Notes: generated from the sequence alone by a model not told the origin. 64,000 nucleotides of DNA from Odontocerum albicorne (GCA_949825065.1 OX463859.1:18123220-18187219); one strand, 5' to 3'. Shown: positions 11,421 to 22,018, counted from the stretch's first letter. A program made the numbers and translations.

Positions 11421-11494
11421 GGTCTCACTATTATTAAAATATTAAAAATAGTCGTACCAAAATTTGATAAAAATATTAATAAAAGGACAATTTA

Positions 11495-11550
11495 TACAGC
11501 GTCGTTTAAAGAGCTGACTCTCCTCAAAAGTGTTGTAACTCGTTACTTGA
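11495..11550 (-). mobile_element. LINE-E/SINE-D tail fragment, second copy
   Basis: A second, more diverged minus-strand copy of the same tail, 130 bp from the first. The intervening DNA is AT-rich. Together they suggest a local duplication or two insertions. Confidence 0.65.
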
Positions 11551-11584
11551 ATCCTTACTACAAAACAAAATGAATATGTGTATA

Positions 11585-11730
11585 AAAGTTGGGTGTAAGG
11601 ATAGGAAGGTGGCGGCTGCGGTCATTATACTGGGTATTTTCTCGCATCTGCATATGTTTAGAAAGACATGTTTGTTAAGAAAACCGCATAAATCTAACCA
11701 AGGGAAGACAAACTACAAATAAACCTTTTT
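11585..11730 (+). repeat. Dispersed ~145-bp repeat
   Basis: Shared in opposite orientation with 47,303-47,450. Common blocks are TCGCATCTGCATA, AAGAAAACCGCATAAA (diverged) and ACAAACTACAAATAAACC. No coding potential seen. Probably a piece of a longer unrecognised element. Confidence 0.7.
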
Positions 11731-11799
11731 AGATCTTCCGATATGTGATTGTAACACGTTCGACTTTATGTGTAGTGGTCTGTATGTACATATGTAGTA

Positions 11800-12245
11800 C
11801 ATACATACCGTCACGCAATTTTCCTGTCGGGGTTGGCAGAAAATACAAAACGCCACACTTTCCAAACTCGACACACAACCTTAGCCTCCTCCACATCCAT
11901 ACACCTACTCATACAACATTTGATTTGTCTGACTTTCTACGTTTCCTTCTTTCAGAATATAATTCACTTGATCCAACCATACTTTCCTTAATCTTCCTCT
12001 CACACGCCTTTCACTCACATCTGTACTGTATATGTTTTTTTTTAATATTTCTTCATTCGTTCGTTCCACATTTCCATACTATCTCAAAGTACTCTTCTTC
12101 ATCTTACTTAACACATCAATCGTAAGGTCACATTCATCCCTTATCACTTCATTCTATATTTTGACATACATTGTCCCTTCATGTATTATTCTCAATGCAC
12201 TAATCTCTATAGCATTTATTCGACTCCTCTCAGGCTGTAGATTAT
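11800..12245 (-). mobile_element. LINE-A 3' end, minus copy
   Basis: About 445 bp of the LINE-A ORF2 C-terminus and 3' UTR in reverse orientation. The 3' terminus (TACATACCGTCACGC on this strand) is at the left. Frames on both strands are interrupted. Confidence 0.8.
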
Positions 12246-12265
12246 GATTGTAGTGTAAATATATA

Positions 12266-12815
12266 ATGGTTGCATTTGGAGCCCGCTGGGGGCGCAGAAC
12301 TCACTCATGGTGGAGAAGGTACAAAAAAATATCTACAATATCTCTATATGAGTTTGGTGTCTATCCGGGGCTTTATCCTACTCCGTTTCTGCTGGGCATG
12401 CTTGGGTATAATTCCTTGAGCGTAAGAAGAGCTGCGTCTCCTGGTATATGTTGTCAGAGGAGTCGTTCTAGGAGTTGTGAGCTAACCAGCATTACTACAA
12501 AATTAACGATAAATGTTCCTAACAATTACGCTAGACTACGCCGGTAAGAACTGTTCTCAATCACATACGCAAGAACGGGTCTTCCAGCTGTCATGCCTAT
12601 TCGAAGGGCCTTAACTCTTTTAAACGGGACTGCATCGGATATTGACATATTTCCATACCACATTACCAAAAGCTAAAGAAATTTTTCTTCTAAGATTAGG
12701 GGCGTTAGAAAGCACTCGTATGTATGCTTATATATAATTTTTTTTATATGTTAACTTTTTTTGTATATTTCAATGTAATTAGGCTAAACCTGTATTGAGA
12801 AAATAAATATATATT
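12266..12815 (+). mobile_element. LINE-D 3' end (Jockey/R1-like)
   Basis: Peptides from different frames give a non-LTR C-terminus: LLGMLGYNSLSVRRAA, then TINVPNNYARLR, then RALTLLNGTASDIDIF. This order (GxNSLxxRR, VPxNxxR, then RA-LxLxN) is usual near the end of Jockey- and R1-type ORF2. The 3' end is AACCTGTATTGAGAAAATAA. Several frameshifts. A second copy lies reversed at 17,640-17,935. Confidence 0.7.
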
Positions 12816-12829
12816 ATATAATATAACAT

Positions 12830-13277
12830 ATCATAAATTTTGATAAGACCTCCCAAAAAGGCTTGTTTTCAAGTGCTTCCCGAAGTGAAGATTAAAACTG
12901 GTAATAGATTGAAAATACATTGGAAGAAATCAATCGATTTTTATTCATTCGTGTATATTTTGCAAATTCATCACATAGTCGAGGCGTGATTAATATACTC
13001 GTACATATATACTAGAATTATAATGAACGCTGACAGGGTTGGCCCGATTGTTTACTCTGATTTTATTGCGATCAGGTATCGTTTTTTTTTTCAAGCTTCT
13101 GCAAAATGTGGTTTTTTAAGTCATTTTCTCCCAAGACCTCTGATCTATCCCAAGTTTATGTTAACGATAATATTTATTTATATTTTCCCGTTTTGCGGTG
13201 TCTTACTTGCCGCCAGCGTCGCCGTTATCCTTTTCACAATTTAACTCAGCTAAATTTCCGGAGATAAATATTTCATT
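12830..13277. other. Stretch without recognised feature
   Basis: AT-rich. A 73-codon frame (13,023-13,244) with hydrophobic C-terminus lacks any supporting motif. Confidence 0.35.
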
Positions 13278-13376
13278 ACTGCGTGACTTAACCTATTTTA
13301 TGTAAAGTATAAAATATCACTTCAAGCGAACCTGCTTTGTTCCTTGTGTGACCGGAAGGGAGGTATCCATCTTTCC
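13278..13376. repeat. Diverged dispersed repeat
   Basis: Resembles 48,597-48,692 in the same orientation. Common parts are ACTGCGTGACT, a TATAAAAT/GTAAAAT block and the TCTGCTTGGTT/CCTGCTTTGTT block. Family unknown. Confidence 0.5.
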
Positions 13377-13517
13377 TATCTTGAATAAGTGGCCACATTA
13401 TTTTGTATGTTACAAATGTTTTCTGAATCTTAAAAACATCATCTAAAAAAAAAAAAGGCTAGCGACATCTAATTTATCTTTTTTATTCTATAAATTATTA
13501 ATAATTTCGTTTTATAT

Positions 13518-13880
13518 ATGTTGGATCGCGGTGCAGGATTAATTAATCACATCGATATTTTTCTGAAGATGAAGGTACTCAGGAGTATCGCTGGCAAACC
13601 CCTTCGTGATAGAGTACGAAACACAGAAATCCGAAGGATGTGCGAAGTTGAGGATATTGTCAGATGGGGACGACAGCGAAGAAGGTTCTGGAACGAACAT
13701 GTATCCAGATTAGCGGAACCAAGAGCCGTAAGAATGGCCAGGGACAGTATCCCCCAAGCACGCAGACCTCCAGGACGACCTCCCAAAAGATGGAATGACA
13801 GCTGGCTGTCGACGTCACAAGAGGGAAACAATGATGCAGGACCATAACAGGCCAACAGGTCTAAAATAAGAAGAAGATAT
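13518..13880 (+). mobile_element. LINE-B ORF2 C-terminal fragment
   Basis: A 109-codon open frame ends the ORF2 of a non-LTR element. It contains KMKVLRSIAGKPLRDRVRN, then VRWGRQRRRFWNEHVSRL, then RRPPGRPPKRWNDSW. The W-G-x-x-x-R-x-F/Y-W-x-x-H and R-P-P-G-R-P-P-K-R-W blocks are typical of RTE/craniofacial-like LINE C-termini. The copy ends with AAGAAGAAGA. A homologous minus copy is at 45,548-45,895. 5'-truncated. Confidence 0.75.
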
Positions 13881-13983
13881 TTTTCTAACATTTCGACGCA
13901 TTAAATTTTATGTAAACATGCCCAGATTTTGGGTGTCCAATGAAATAGTGACAGTATGTTTTAACGAGTTTTTAAATATTCAG

Positions 13984-14062
13984 ATTGAACTTGTAGGTTT
14001 TGTAGGTGAAAATTTCCCGGTCGTACGTCAACTATCTCAGAACGTCAGCGATCTTAGAACAG
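13984..14062 (+). CDS. Candidate host-gene exon 1 of 3
   Basis: Seen: a T-rich tract ending AAATATTCAG, then 79 nt open in one frame, then a good donor ACAG|GTAATG. It encodes IELVGFVGENFPVVRQLSQN followed by VSDLRT, a balanced protein-like composition unlike the surrounding noise. Entry phase 0, exit phase 1. The same frame is also open upstream to an ATG at 13,918 and downstream to 14,199, so a single small ORF is an alternative. It is not part of any repeat in the window. I do not recognise the protein. Its exit phase matches the entry phase of the candidate exon at 42,623. Confidence 0.4.
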
Positions 14063-14316
14063 GTAATGAGCCTAGTGAGATGGCTGATACAGGCCATTTG
14101 CCTTATGTAGAATTATGTAACCATTTAAATAATCAAAAACGAAACAAATCGTTTGCTATAAAAAAACTATATAGTCAATTTGGTGGGTTTCCTTTATAAA
14201 ACATACAATATAATAACAAACCATTTAAAAGAAATTTGCAATTATATTTGTCAATGTATGAAAAAAGGAAATGAGTGAAAACGTAAATCGGCAAAAAGGT
14301 AAGGTTAAGAAAATGT

Positions 14317-14612
14317 CAACCTCCGTAGCCTAATTCACAAGACGCTGGTCTTCCTCCCAGAAGTTTCGGGTTCAATTGCCGATGGTACCCAATATAAAAG
14401 GGTCCCAGTCTGGTTTAAGAGTTATTCTGGTAACAATACTCGCGCGCTGGACGTATGCAAATATGGTGAACTGCGAGTAGTTTGTCTATTCCAGTGCTTC
14501 AGTAATCGAAAGGCTCGATTACTGGGGCCGAAAACAAGATTGTTTCCCGGACCACCTTCTTGGATATATCTGTATCACCAATTCAAACGTGTTAAAGGGT
14601 AACTAACATACA
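14317..14612 (+). mobile_element. SINE-B copy, full length
   Basis: Same tRNA-like head as SINE-A (CTCCGTAGCCTAATTC for box A, GGGTTCAATTGCC for box B) but a different body: TCTGGTAACAATACTCGCG, GGCTCGATTACTGGGGCCG and AATTCAAACGTGTTAAAGGG. Ends in an A-rich tail. The most complete SINE-B copy. Confidence 0.85.
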
Positions 14613-14661
14613 AATAAATAAGTGAAAACATAAAGTGAGAATGAATTGCATCCGAGTAACT

Positions 14662-14875
14662 ACACAGGTTTTAGATGCTTGATAAACGTGGTCGAGTTAG
14701 CAGAGGAATTCTTTTAGCTGATTTAAGTTGTCTAATTTCAAAACTTTAACGCTGCGCCCTTTGATAATACACAGGTTTTAGATGCATGATGAACGTGGTC
14801 GAGTTAGCATAAGAATTCTGTTAGCTGATTCAAATTGTCTAATTTTAAAATTTTAACGCTGCGTCCTTTAATACT
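14662..14875 (+). repeat. 107-bp tandem duplication
   Basis: Two head-to-tail copies start ACACAGGTTTTAGATGC at 14,662 and 14,769. Both contain GTGGTCGAGTTAGCA and TTAGCTGATT. About 90% alike. Origin unknown. Confidence 0.85.
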
Positions 14876-15030
14876 GATCGCGGCTCTGAAGTGCGCCCGA
14901 TCCAGGGCCGGGATGGAGATGGGCGCCCGACTGATCTGAGTGCAGCGAGGCCGGCGCTAAAAATAGACTCTTGCCGCGAGGAATAACCTCGCGGGGGGAA
15001 TGACACACGCATGCGGTACCGTTTTTCAAC
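14876..15030. other. GC-rich patch
   Basis: About 155 bp of clearly GC-rich sequence (for example GGGCCGGGATGGAGATGGGC and CCTCGCGGGGGG) directly after the 107-bp duplication. No frame with a known motif. It may be the remains of a mobile element 5' or coding region. Confidence 0.4.
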
Positions 15031-15090
15031 CTCAACTTCCTTTTATATTATGTGAATAAAATAAAATTTTATTTTCATTTACAGATAGTA

Positions 15091-15212
15091 CGACAGCCTC
15101 CATGGACTAGTTGGTAAGCACCGGTCTTTTGGACTGGAAGTCGCGGGCTCGATTCCCGTCGGTGCCCAATCATCAAAGAGGTCTAGTTTTTCTTCAGGCC
15201 TCTTGAACAACT
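15091..15212 (+). mobile_element. SINE head, 3'-truncated
   Basis: tRNA-like head with box A TGGACTAGTTGG and box B GGCTCGATTCC, followed by a short CTAGTTTTTCTTCAGGCCTC body. The anticodon-like arm CCGGT/ACTGG folds well, but no acceptor stem forms, so it is a SINE head and not a tRNA gene. Confidence 0.75.
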
Positions 15213-15356
15213 TTCTAATTGGTATTTTATCTTTCTCTCTTATTGAGAATATAAACAACTCATACGTTCTTCCCCTCTCTTGCTTGGCCATCATTTTCAA
15301 ATATTTATATTATTTTTCCGTCTTTTACAATTACTGTTTCAAATAAATATTCCTTT

Positions 15357-15740
15357 AGGTGCATGGCCACACGGTTGCGTTACTGACTTCCGTGCAGAAC
15401 AGGTCCAACTCCCAACTCACTTCGAACGATACGTGCGTTTTTTTCTGCCTAGCAATCGATGGTATCGATCGGGATACTTATGGATTCGGTCATATGTCTT
15501 CTTTCAAAAAGGGGAAAAAATGACAGTAAAACAAAGAAGAGAAACATGCCAGTGTGCTTCGATCGTCTCACTTCGGTGTGCCATCGGATCTAGTACAGCG
15601 AAGTGGTCGGTGAGTTTGCTCGTGTGCAACGGCTTACTCACTTAAAAAAAACTCCACGGCACAGCTTCGCTTTCCAATTGAATTGGCGTTGGAATGGCGA
15701 AGGGATCCTCAACTACGAGTTCCAGCAACAACGGCGACCT
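15357..15740 (+). mobile_element. SINE-C copy, full length
   Basis: Begins AGGTGCATGGCCACACGG, a box A-like start. Box B is decayed. The body includes ATCGATCGGGATACTTATGG and a poly-A/G segment. The tail has TCTCACTTCGGTGTGCCATC and CTCAACTACGAGTTCCAGCA. Confidence 0.85.
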
Positions 15741-15744
15741 TTCA

Positions 15745-16141
15745 TAATCCTAATAAACTGCGTCTATAACTGTTCTGTTTAATTCATTTCACATCAGTCC
15801 TCTTTAACATTTTCTTGATTATGACAACGCACCTTAAGAAGAAAATAATCTAACGATCGTGTTACTTGTTTCTTCGCCATCAATACACAGCCTAAATTCT
15901 CAACCATTAATTCAATTCGTCACGATTGTCTGTTTTTGTGTGATTTCTTAAGATCGGAGTGAATTGCTTCTCTTTCGTTATAACTTATCGCTGAATTAGC
16001 GTAGCCGTAATGTTATTTTACCGTTACGCGAAATAAAATTTAAAAAACTAATATCCGTGAAGGTGACTTAACAAACTTTAATTGTCATGTTTTTCTCAAT
16101 AAAACTTATTATCTTAAACGACCATGTAAATAAATAAAACA
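15745..16141. other. Stretch without recognised feature
   Basis: AT-rich. No shared repeat or motif seen. Confidence 0.4.
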
Positions 16142-16262
16142 ATTGTAATTTATTTTTATCAAACACTGTTCATTCCACTTTTTTGTGACGGTATAACCCT
16201 ACCGGTTTCAAGGCTCGCACCTCATCTTCAGGGGAGCGCAAACAAGACTAAATGCTGTTCGA
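16142..16262. mobile_element. Palindromic MITE, left half
   Basis: One arm of the palindromic MITE family: AACACTGTTCATTCC, then CGGTATAACCCTACCGGTTT and CACCTCATCTTCAGGGGAGC. The opposite arm is missing. Confidence 0.75.
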
Positions 16263-16467
16263 ACTGGTACCGATATACACGCTTCAACGGCTGGAGGCCG
16301 AGGGGTGAGGGAGGCATGGGACAATTTCGGCCAAGAGCGGAGAGATTTTTGGGAAATAGACTATAAACAACGTAAAACAATTGTTTCCCTTTTTTGCTTT
16401 TTGAAACACAAATATATATTTATAAAAAAAAACGAGGAAAATATTATTTTTCATTTTTATTATGTTT

Positions 16468-16676
16468 GTATTATATTGTATGACGCTTTCATTGTATACA
16501 CTACAATCTGGCGGATTTATTACCTATTCCAACCAGCCAAAAAGGTGTTAAACAAGCCTTGAGTGAAAACCAGACTGGAACCATTTTTTTTTTAAATCTG
16601 GGAAACAACGATAATCGAACCCGAAACCTCCGGGATGAAAGAAGGGCGTCTTACCTATCAGGCCACGGAGGTTCCT
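16468..16676 (-). mobile_element. SINE-A copy, full length
   Basis: Reverse orientation. Head at the right with the complement of box A (CTATCAGGCCA) and box B (ATAATCGAACCCG). Middle AAAACCAGACTGGAACC. Tail with CTACAATCTGGCGG at the left. Confidence 0.9.
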
Positions 16677-16736
16677 GCGAAAAACTTTTTGCGTAATTTT
16701 TAGACTAAACCACAATTGTGACATCGTCATCATAGA

Positions 16737-17080
16737 TTATTATAGATTTTTTTTTGGTTTTGCCTTTTTGGTAAACTAAGTTTGAGCACTTGACTTCTTT
16801 TGTTTTGCCTTTTTGGTAACCTAATTCTGTGCTTTTGTTTTTTTTTTCTTTTTAATAACCTAATGAAGTGAATCCATTCATTCAACGAGTGAATGCACAA
16901 ACTTAGGTTACCAAGAAGCGAAACAATACAAGTCAAGTGCACTAAGTTACCTACTAGACTTAGGTTACCAAACAGATAGTTTACCTTTTTGGTAACCTAC
17001 TTTATTTTACCTTTTTGGTAACTTTAGTTTGTGCACTTGACTTATTTTGTTTTGCCATTTTAGTAACCTAAGTTTTACTT
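16737..17080. repeat. Nested inverted repeats of a TTTTTGGTAACCTAA unit
   Basis: At least nine short units of the form GCCTTTTTGGTAACCTAA or its complement CTTAGGTTACCAA occur in mixed orientation in 340 bp, joined by GTGCACTTGACTT / AAGTCAAGTGCAC blocks. The outer units point inward and the inner ones outward, so the whole interval folds in several alternative ways. Found nowhere else in the window. Confidence 0.8.
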
Positions 17081-17084
17081 ATTT

Positions 17085-17530
17085 TATTATTTGCACCAAC
17101 ATGAGAAATAAAAATAGAATATGGCTCTCTGCTTACCCCAATAGGCGTTTATCTAGTATTGGACAGTTATTTGATTTTTGTGGAGTTTATATTCAAGTTT
17201 TATATTTTTACGATTTAAAAAATATATTGTTTTTTGAAAATCCGTACAGATTGTAGTGCGCTTTCGATTTCGCATCTAGCGCCGATGTCTTCTTCGGATG
17301 CAGTCTGGATACTGGACGCAGTCAGACACAACAAGACGACAGAGAAAGATACACCCGACTCGAGCAGTGCACCCGAACAGTACCGGCATTCAGTTGTAAC
17401 TCTTAACAGTAGATGCATTGGTATAATACGATGTATTGTATTATTCCGCTAACTCGCTGATGGAAATCGATCTGATATTTCCGTAATACAATATCGAATT
17501 CATGTTATGTTTAATATGTTATTCGTATAT
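17085..17530. other. Unassigned; GC-richer centre
   Basis: 17,240-17,420 is GC-richer than its surroundings and is open on both strands for 67-72 codons. No motif is recognised. A fragment of an LTR or gene is possible but unsupported. Confidence 0.3.
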
Positions 17531-17610
17531 CGGCGGCCGTGGTCTTACTGTTAGCACTTACGCTAAGCAAGCGGGCACCCGCAGGTTCAGTTCCTGGCGA
17601 ATTCACCGAC
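17531..17610 (+). mobile_element. tRNA-like SINE head
   Basis: Contains GTGGTCTTACTGTTAGC and AGGTTCAGTTCCTGG, which look like decayed boxes A and B of a tRNA-derived promoter. It abuts the 3' terminus of a reversed LINE-D copy. No proper acceptor stem. Confidence 0.4.
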
Positions 17611-17639
17611 CATCTGAAACCAGTTATAAACTATTTTTT

Positions 17640-17935
17640 TTTCTCAATACAGGCTTTTCCCAATTACTTTGAAAAATACAAAAATTACTAACATTTAAAA
17701 AAAATTATATATAATGCATATACGAGTATATGTGTGCATGTGTATCATAATATACACATATTTTTAAAATTACTTGAATACGTTGATGAGTGTTTTCTAA
17801 TTCCTCCAATCTTAGAAGAAAATTTTCTTTTACTTTTGGATATGATATGAAATATGTCAATATCCGAAGCCGTCCCGTTCAAAAGAGCTAAGGCCCTTCC
17901 AACAGGCATAGCAGCTGGAAGAACCGACCCAATGC
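17640..17935 (-). mobile_element. LINE-D 3' end, minus copy
   Basis: Reverse complement of the LINE-D terminus at 12,560-12,815, including the 3' end CCTGTATTGAGAAAA (complement at 17,640-17,655). The peptide read on the minus strand is RALALLNGTASDIDIF. Confidence 0.75.
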
Positions 17936-18159
17936 TAGACTTGCTCTGTCATTGGCATGTTTTAAAAAGCAACTGAAAAATTCTTAATTTCAAGTCAGTA
18001 AATATAACGTGTTTCACTCTTAATTTTTCTTTCCTCTCCATCATTCTATTCTTTTCTTTTGATGTATGTATATCTTTTATTTTTACTATACACTCGTATA
18101 TTGTTCATGAATTTTTGGCAATTTGAATAATTGATTTTTGCGACCTTTATAACTTCCTT

Positions 18160-18245
18160 TATTTACTGTTGTCTGATTGGTTGGAAGCGATTGCCACCGG
18201 GCAATAAGCCCGTCAGATTGTTTCACAATGAAGCGTTAAATAAAG
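18160..18245 (+). mobile_element. SINE-A tail fragment
   Basis: Carries CTGATTGGTTGGAAGCGATT and GGGCAATAAGCCCGTCAGAT, the distal tail only. Confidence 0.7.
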
Positions 18246-18731
18246 AAATAAAACCACTTTCGGAATGGTTTTACCTTCAGATCGTTAAACATCTGAATTT
18301 TTGTTTTATATAGTTTATATGTTACTTATAAATTCTTATAACGATATCTTAAGCCACGCAAACATAAACCTATTTAATAAAACTACAAAACAAAACAATA
18401 CAGCAAATTAAACCAACCGATCGTCTTGAAACTTCAATCTCTTTACCTTCGGAACTTTGTATGGGGTTGCTGAATTGCAACAGATTACACACAAAAAACC
18501 AATACACGCACACTTCAAAGTGGATCGCCAATCGTCATTAGTATATTGTTTAAGTTTTACACTTTACCAATTGCGAAGAAAAGCTTTCAGCTGGTTATCG
18601 CAAACTCTCCTCAAGGGCCCTCAAAGTTGGACACTATTAAAGATGTGTAATAAAACAGAATTAAATTAAGACACAGGAGGAAATGCGGATGCGGACGTAT
18701 GCTATCTGGATGTAACTGAAGAGCACCTGAT

Positions 18732-18845
18732 AACTTTCGTGGCCTAGTTGGTAAGACACCTCTACCAACCCAGAGGTTGCGTATTTAAATCCCGCTTTTT
18801 TTAAAAGGATTCCAGTCTGGTTTTCACTTAAGGGCTTACCTTTGA
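18732..18845 (+). mobile_element. SINE-A head and middle, 3'-truncated
   Basis: Box A TGGCCTAGTTGG is perfect; box B is decayed (GCGTATTTAAATCCC). The middle GATTCCAGTCTGGTTTTCAC is well kept. The tail stops after the ACTTAAGGGCTT block. Confidence 0.85.
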
Positions 18846-19151
18846 AATTAAATTAACAGCGTTTTTTTTTGTCTTAACGACATTTATCTAGAAAAACGAA
18901 ATTGCTTTCTAGACAACACAATATTTATGACTCTATAACAATGACCTTTGATTAACAAACCGCACTGATTTATGATTTGTCATATAGTGGTCAAATGTCA
19001 CATCAAACCGATTAGGGAAAACAAACGTCTTATTTAATAAATTTATTTTGTTCAGTAGTCTTGGGGAAATAACACATTGGAAATCCCTCATTTTATTTAA
19101 ATTAATTTCCTTAGCCATTTCGAGTACAAAATATTTAATATTCTTATATTT

Positions 19152-19351
19152 AAACCTCCGTGGCCTAGTTGGTCGGACGACTGTGTAGGGTTACGGATTT
19201 GATACCCGCTAGTACCCATTGTTTGAGTGTTCTAGTCTGATTTTTATTTAAAACCTTTTTAACACTTTTCTGGTTGGTTGGAAGAGATTACCACGTGACA
19301 ATTGCCCCTCCAGGTTGTACTGTATACGAAACGAAAGTGTAATACAATGCA
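19152..19351 (+). mobile_element. SINE-A copy, full length
   Basis: Box A TGGCCTAGTTGG intact, box B side decayed and shortened. Tail CTGGTTGGTTGGAAGAGATT and CCAGGTTGTACTGTATACG well preserved. Confidence 0.9.
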
Positions 19352-19441
19352 TTAAAACAAATCAATACAATTATGTTGCTTTAAATAAATATGGATACCT
19401 CGTAAGTTATTAAACTGTAAAATGAAGTACAGGTGCTGAAT

Positions 19442-19755
19442 GAGGTGCATGGCCGCGCGATAATGCATTGGACTTCCGTGCGAAAGGTCGCCAGTTCTAA
19501 CACCGCGCTGTGCTACTCCCCTCGAATGACACTGACATTTTTTCCGCCTAGTATTCGGGGATGTAAGGATACCTATGACTTTGGCCATATCTATTATTTC
19601 AAAAAAGAGAAAGAAAAAAAACATCAGTGTAGCCGGTGAGTGCTGGTGGGCAACGCCTCACTCAAAAAACCCTCCACGGCACAGCTTCCCTTTCCAACCG
19701 AATTGACGTTGAAATGGCGAGGGGATCCTCGACTACGAGACCCAGCCACGACGAA
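19442..19755 (+). mobile_element. SINE-C copy, full length
   Basis: The best SINE-C head: GGTGCATGGCCGCGCGATAA (box A region), GACTTCCGTGCGAAAGG, and GGTCGCCAGTTCTAAC where box B is expected. The body has GGATACCTATGACTTTGGCC. The tail ends GATCCTCGACTACGAGACCC. The internal CACTTCGGTGTGCC segment is deleted. Confidence 0.9.
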
Positions 19756-19759
19756 ACTG

Positions 19760-20632
19760 TACTCGTATATATTATTAACGCTTATTAATTGATTTATTAT
19801 TTATATCTTAGAACTCCATTATATTACAGAATGATGTGACACTTAAATGTGAAAAAAAATCTGTACAATTACTTAAATTTAAATGACACGTCTGTTTTCA
19901 GGCAAATCAGGTAAATCGTTTTTTTACAAAATTCTCGCTTAATCATTAAAAATCTTTTGCATGTTTAACTCAAATAATTCGCAATTGAACGCGTTTTAAC
20001 TACTTTTTGTAAATTAATTAATCAATTAGTATTCGCCTTGCGTACTTAGTTCGTTTGATCTAGTTGATCGAATGAGGCAACGGAAACATATTTCATCAAT
20101 AAGCACATTTGTCTTCTCAAACTTCCGTTTACACGAATGTGTTAAAATAAATAAATAATTACCAGTTTAACTTAATTTTTTTCGAAATGTCTTCTTATAT
20201 GTATATAAAATATTGACTTTTCAAAATAACTTGCTGACTCCACACAGCTACAAATCGTAAACCAGATATTATCTATTGCTAAGGAAAAAATAAAGGGTAA
20301 CGCGTTTAGTCATTTATCTTTCCCGTTCTCTTTCCTCTTTGGGGAGTTTCAGTCATATTACGGAAATAACCGATGATTAATTTAACCATTCTAAATTAAC
20401 CAACTCAGAGTTTCCATAAATAAACCCACTTAATGTTAGCTTCGACGTTTTAATGCATTTTATACGGAGTGTTTTGTACTTTATATTACATCTCGAACGG
20501 ATCGATACAAGCAAATTTAAATTAATATTCTTTTATCAATCCTCAGCCTTTCTCCGTAGTTAAATTTGGTCTCCTCGTTGGAGGTTGGCGACCATCGATC
20601 GTCAACCGTTAAAAAATATTTTAAAAATATGT
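19760..20632. other. Stretch without recognised feature
   Basis: Long AT-rich stretch, free of the window's repeat families. No exon-like segment noticed. Confidence 0.4.
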
Positions 20633-20634
20633 AT

Positions 20635-21034
20635 CATATCGTATTGCACTTTCGATGTATACAGTACAAGGTTGGCGTGTGTAGAAACATTCTATAAAGG
20701 CCTTAAATCAAAACCAAACTGGAACCTTTTTTGAAAATAAATGTAGGTTTATTAATACCAACATAGTATGTACATATATAAATGCAATCCAAAATCGCAC
20801 ATATATTTTAAGATACATATCTGAAAACACATTGAATAGAGAAGCTATGAAAAATTCTGGACTCGTCTCATAACATCCCCCCGGCCGAGATACTCCCCAC
20901 CAATGCAGGGCGAGGCCGACCGCGAGTACATTGGATGTTTTTCAGCCCACACCTTATTGGGTTCCAACGGAAATCGAATCTGCAATAAGACTTGGAAGAT
21001 AGGCGTCTTACTAAGTAGGCCACTGAGGTCGTCT
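20635..21034 (-). mobile_element. SINE-A copy interrupted by an LTR fragment
   Basis: Tail at 20,635-20,732 and head at 20,955-21,034 are the two parts of one reversed SINE-A (head ATAGGCGTCTTACTAAGTAG and GGGTTCCAACGGAAATCG). They are separated by about 225 bp of foreign sequence exactly where the poly-A/T bridge of the SINE lies. Confidence 0.8.
20733..20958 (-). mobile_element. LTR-retrotransposon 3' fragment inside a SINE
   Basis: On the minus strand: a coding-like end (HPMYSRSASPCIGGEYLGRG), then a purine tract CCGGGGGGATG, then TGTTATGAGACGAGTCC and an AT-rich stretch with AATAAA. This order is expected for the 3' internal end, polypurine tract and 3' LTR of a retrotransposon. Related copy at 2487-2650. 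The family within LTR elements cannot be fixed. Confidence 0.5.
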
Positions 21035-21039
21035 ATAAG

Positions 21040-21820
21040 TCGAAACTTAGATGACTGAAATTTCAAACAGAGAAGTGTGACAAAGGCGCAACTAAATCAG
21101 AGTAGCCAATCGGTTCTTCTTTTATACGAGTATATCGTGTCAAATATCAATCACCTTTTATAACTTGAGATATAAAAATCGATTTCCACTTGCTTTTCTG
21201 ATTGATTTGTTGTTGCGTCTGATACATTTTATTTCCGCCATTATATTTCGCAGACTAAACTTTTGTCAAGTTTATTTTTGACACTGGCAACTTACAAATG
21301 GTTTTTCCTATCGAATATTTTTGTATCTGGAGAGATTTAGTGTTCACATTTTTTGCGATTTTTAATACATAGTTATTTTTGTTAAGAAATTATAACTTTG
21401 TTTTTAAAACTTTTTTTTTCACGTTCGTTTTTTAATGTTGTTTTTTTATTTATTTAACACTTAATTGTATAACAGTCTAGTCTCTAGAGGGTGTGGATTT
21501 GTACAAAAATCATGAAATCACAATAAAAGTGATATAACATATATTATCAATAAAAGCTAAAGTGAAGGGATGCTGAGTAGGAAAAACATATGCAGATAGT
21601 TCCCCCATAAACCCCTATATATCTTTCCCATATCCTATGTATATATATTTATATTTTAAAAAAGTCACACACGCATCCCCCTTTACATATATATTTTCAT
21701 TTTATATTTTACTCGCCTTCATCCCGCTTCCATTATTTACTCACCTATACACATATCATACATGTATATTTTCCGTGTGTGACAATACATGTTATAATTT
21801 TAATTAATATAATATTCCGT
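21040..21820. other. Stretch without recognised feature
   Basis: AT-rich. Short duplicated TTCCGTGTGTGAC blocks (21,769 and 21,816) lie just upstream of the next SINE. Otherwise nothing. Confidence 0.4.
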
Positions 21821-21824
21821 GTGT

Positions 21825-22018
21825 GACGGTCTCCGTGGCCTGGTGGTAAGACACTTGTCTGCCGATCCGGAGGTTGCGGGTTCGATCCCCGCTGGAACCC
21901 AGATTTTTTTAAATATGATTCCAGTCTGGTTAACACTTAAGGCATATAAAAACATATTTCTGGTTGGCTGGAAGAGATTGCCACATGGCAATAAACTCGC
22001 CAGGTTAAAAAAAAATAC
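21825..22018 (+). mobile_element. SINE-A copy, near consensus
   Basis: Box A is one base short (TGGCCTGGTGG) but box B GGTTCGATCCC is intact at 21,889-21,899. The middle ATTCCAGTCTGGTTAACACT and tail GCAATAAACTCGCCAGG are followed by an A run at 22,005-22,014. Confidence 0.9.

Noticed and set aside
13023..13244. 73-codon ORF with hydrophobic end
   Set aside because: No motif, no splice signals, composition of random AT-rich DNA.
15091..15170. Possible tRNA gene (good box A, box B and anticodon-like arm)
   Set aside because: No acceptor stem pairs, and the flanks continue as a SINE body. The same holds for 17,531, 44,988 and 54,014.
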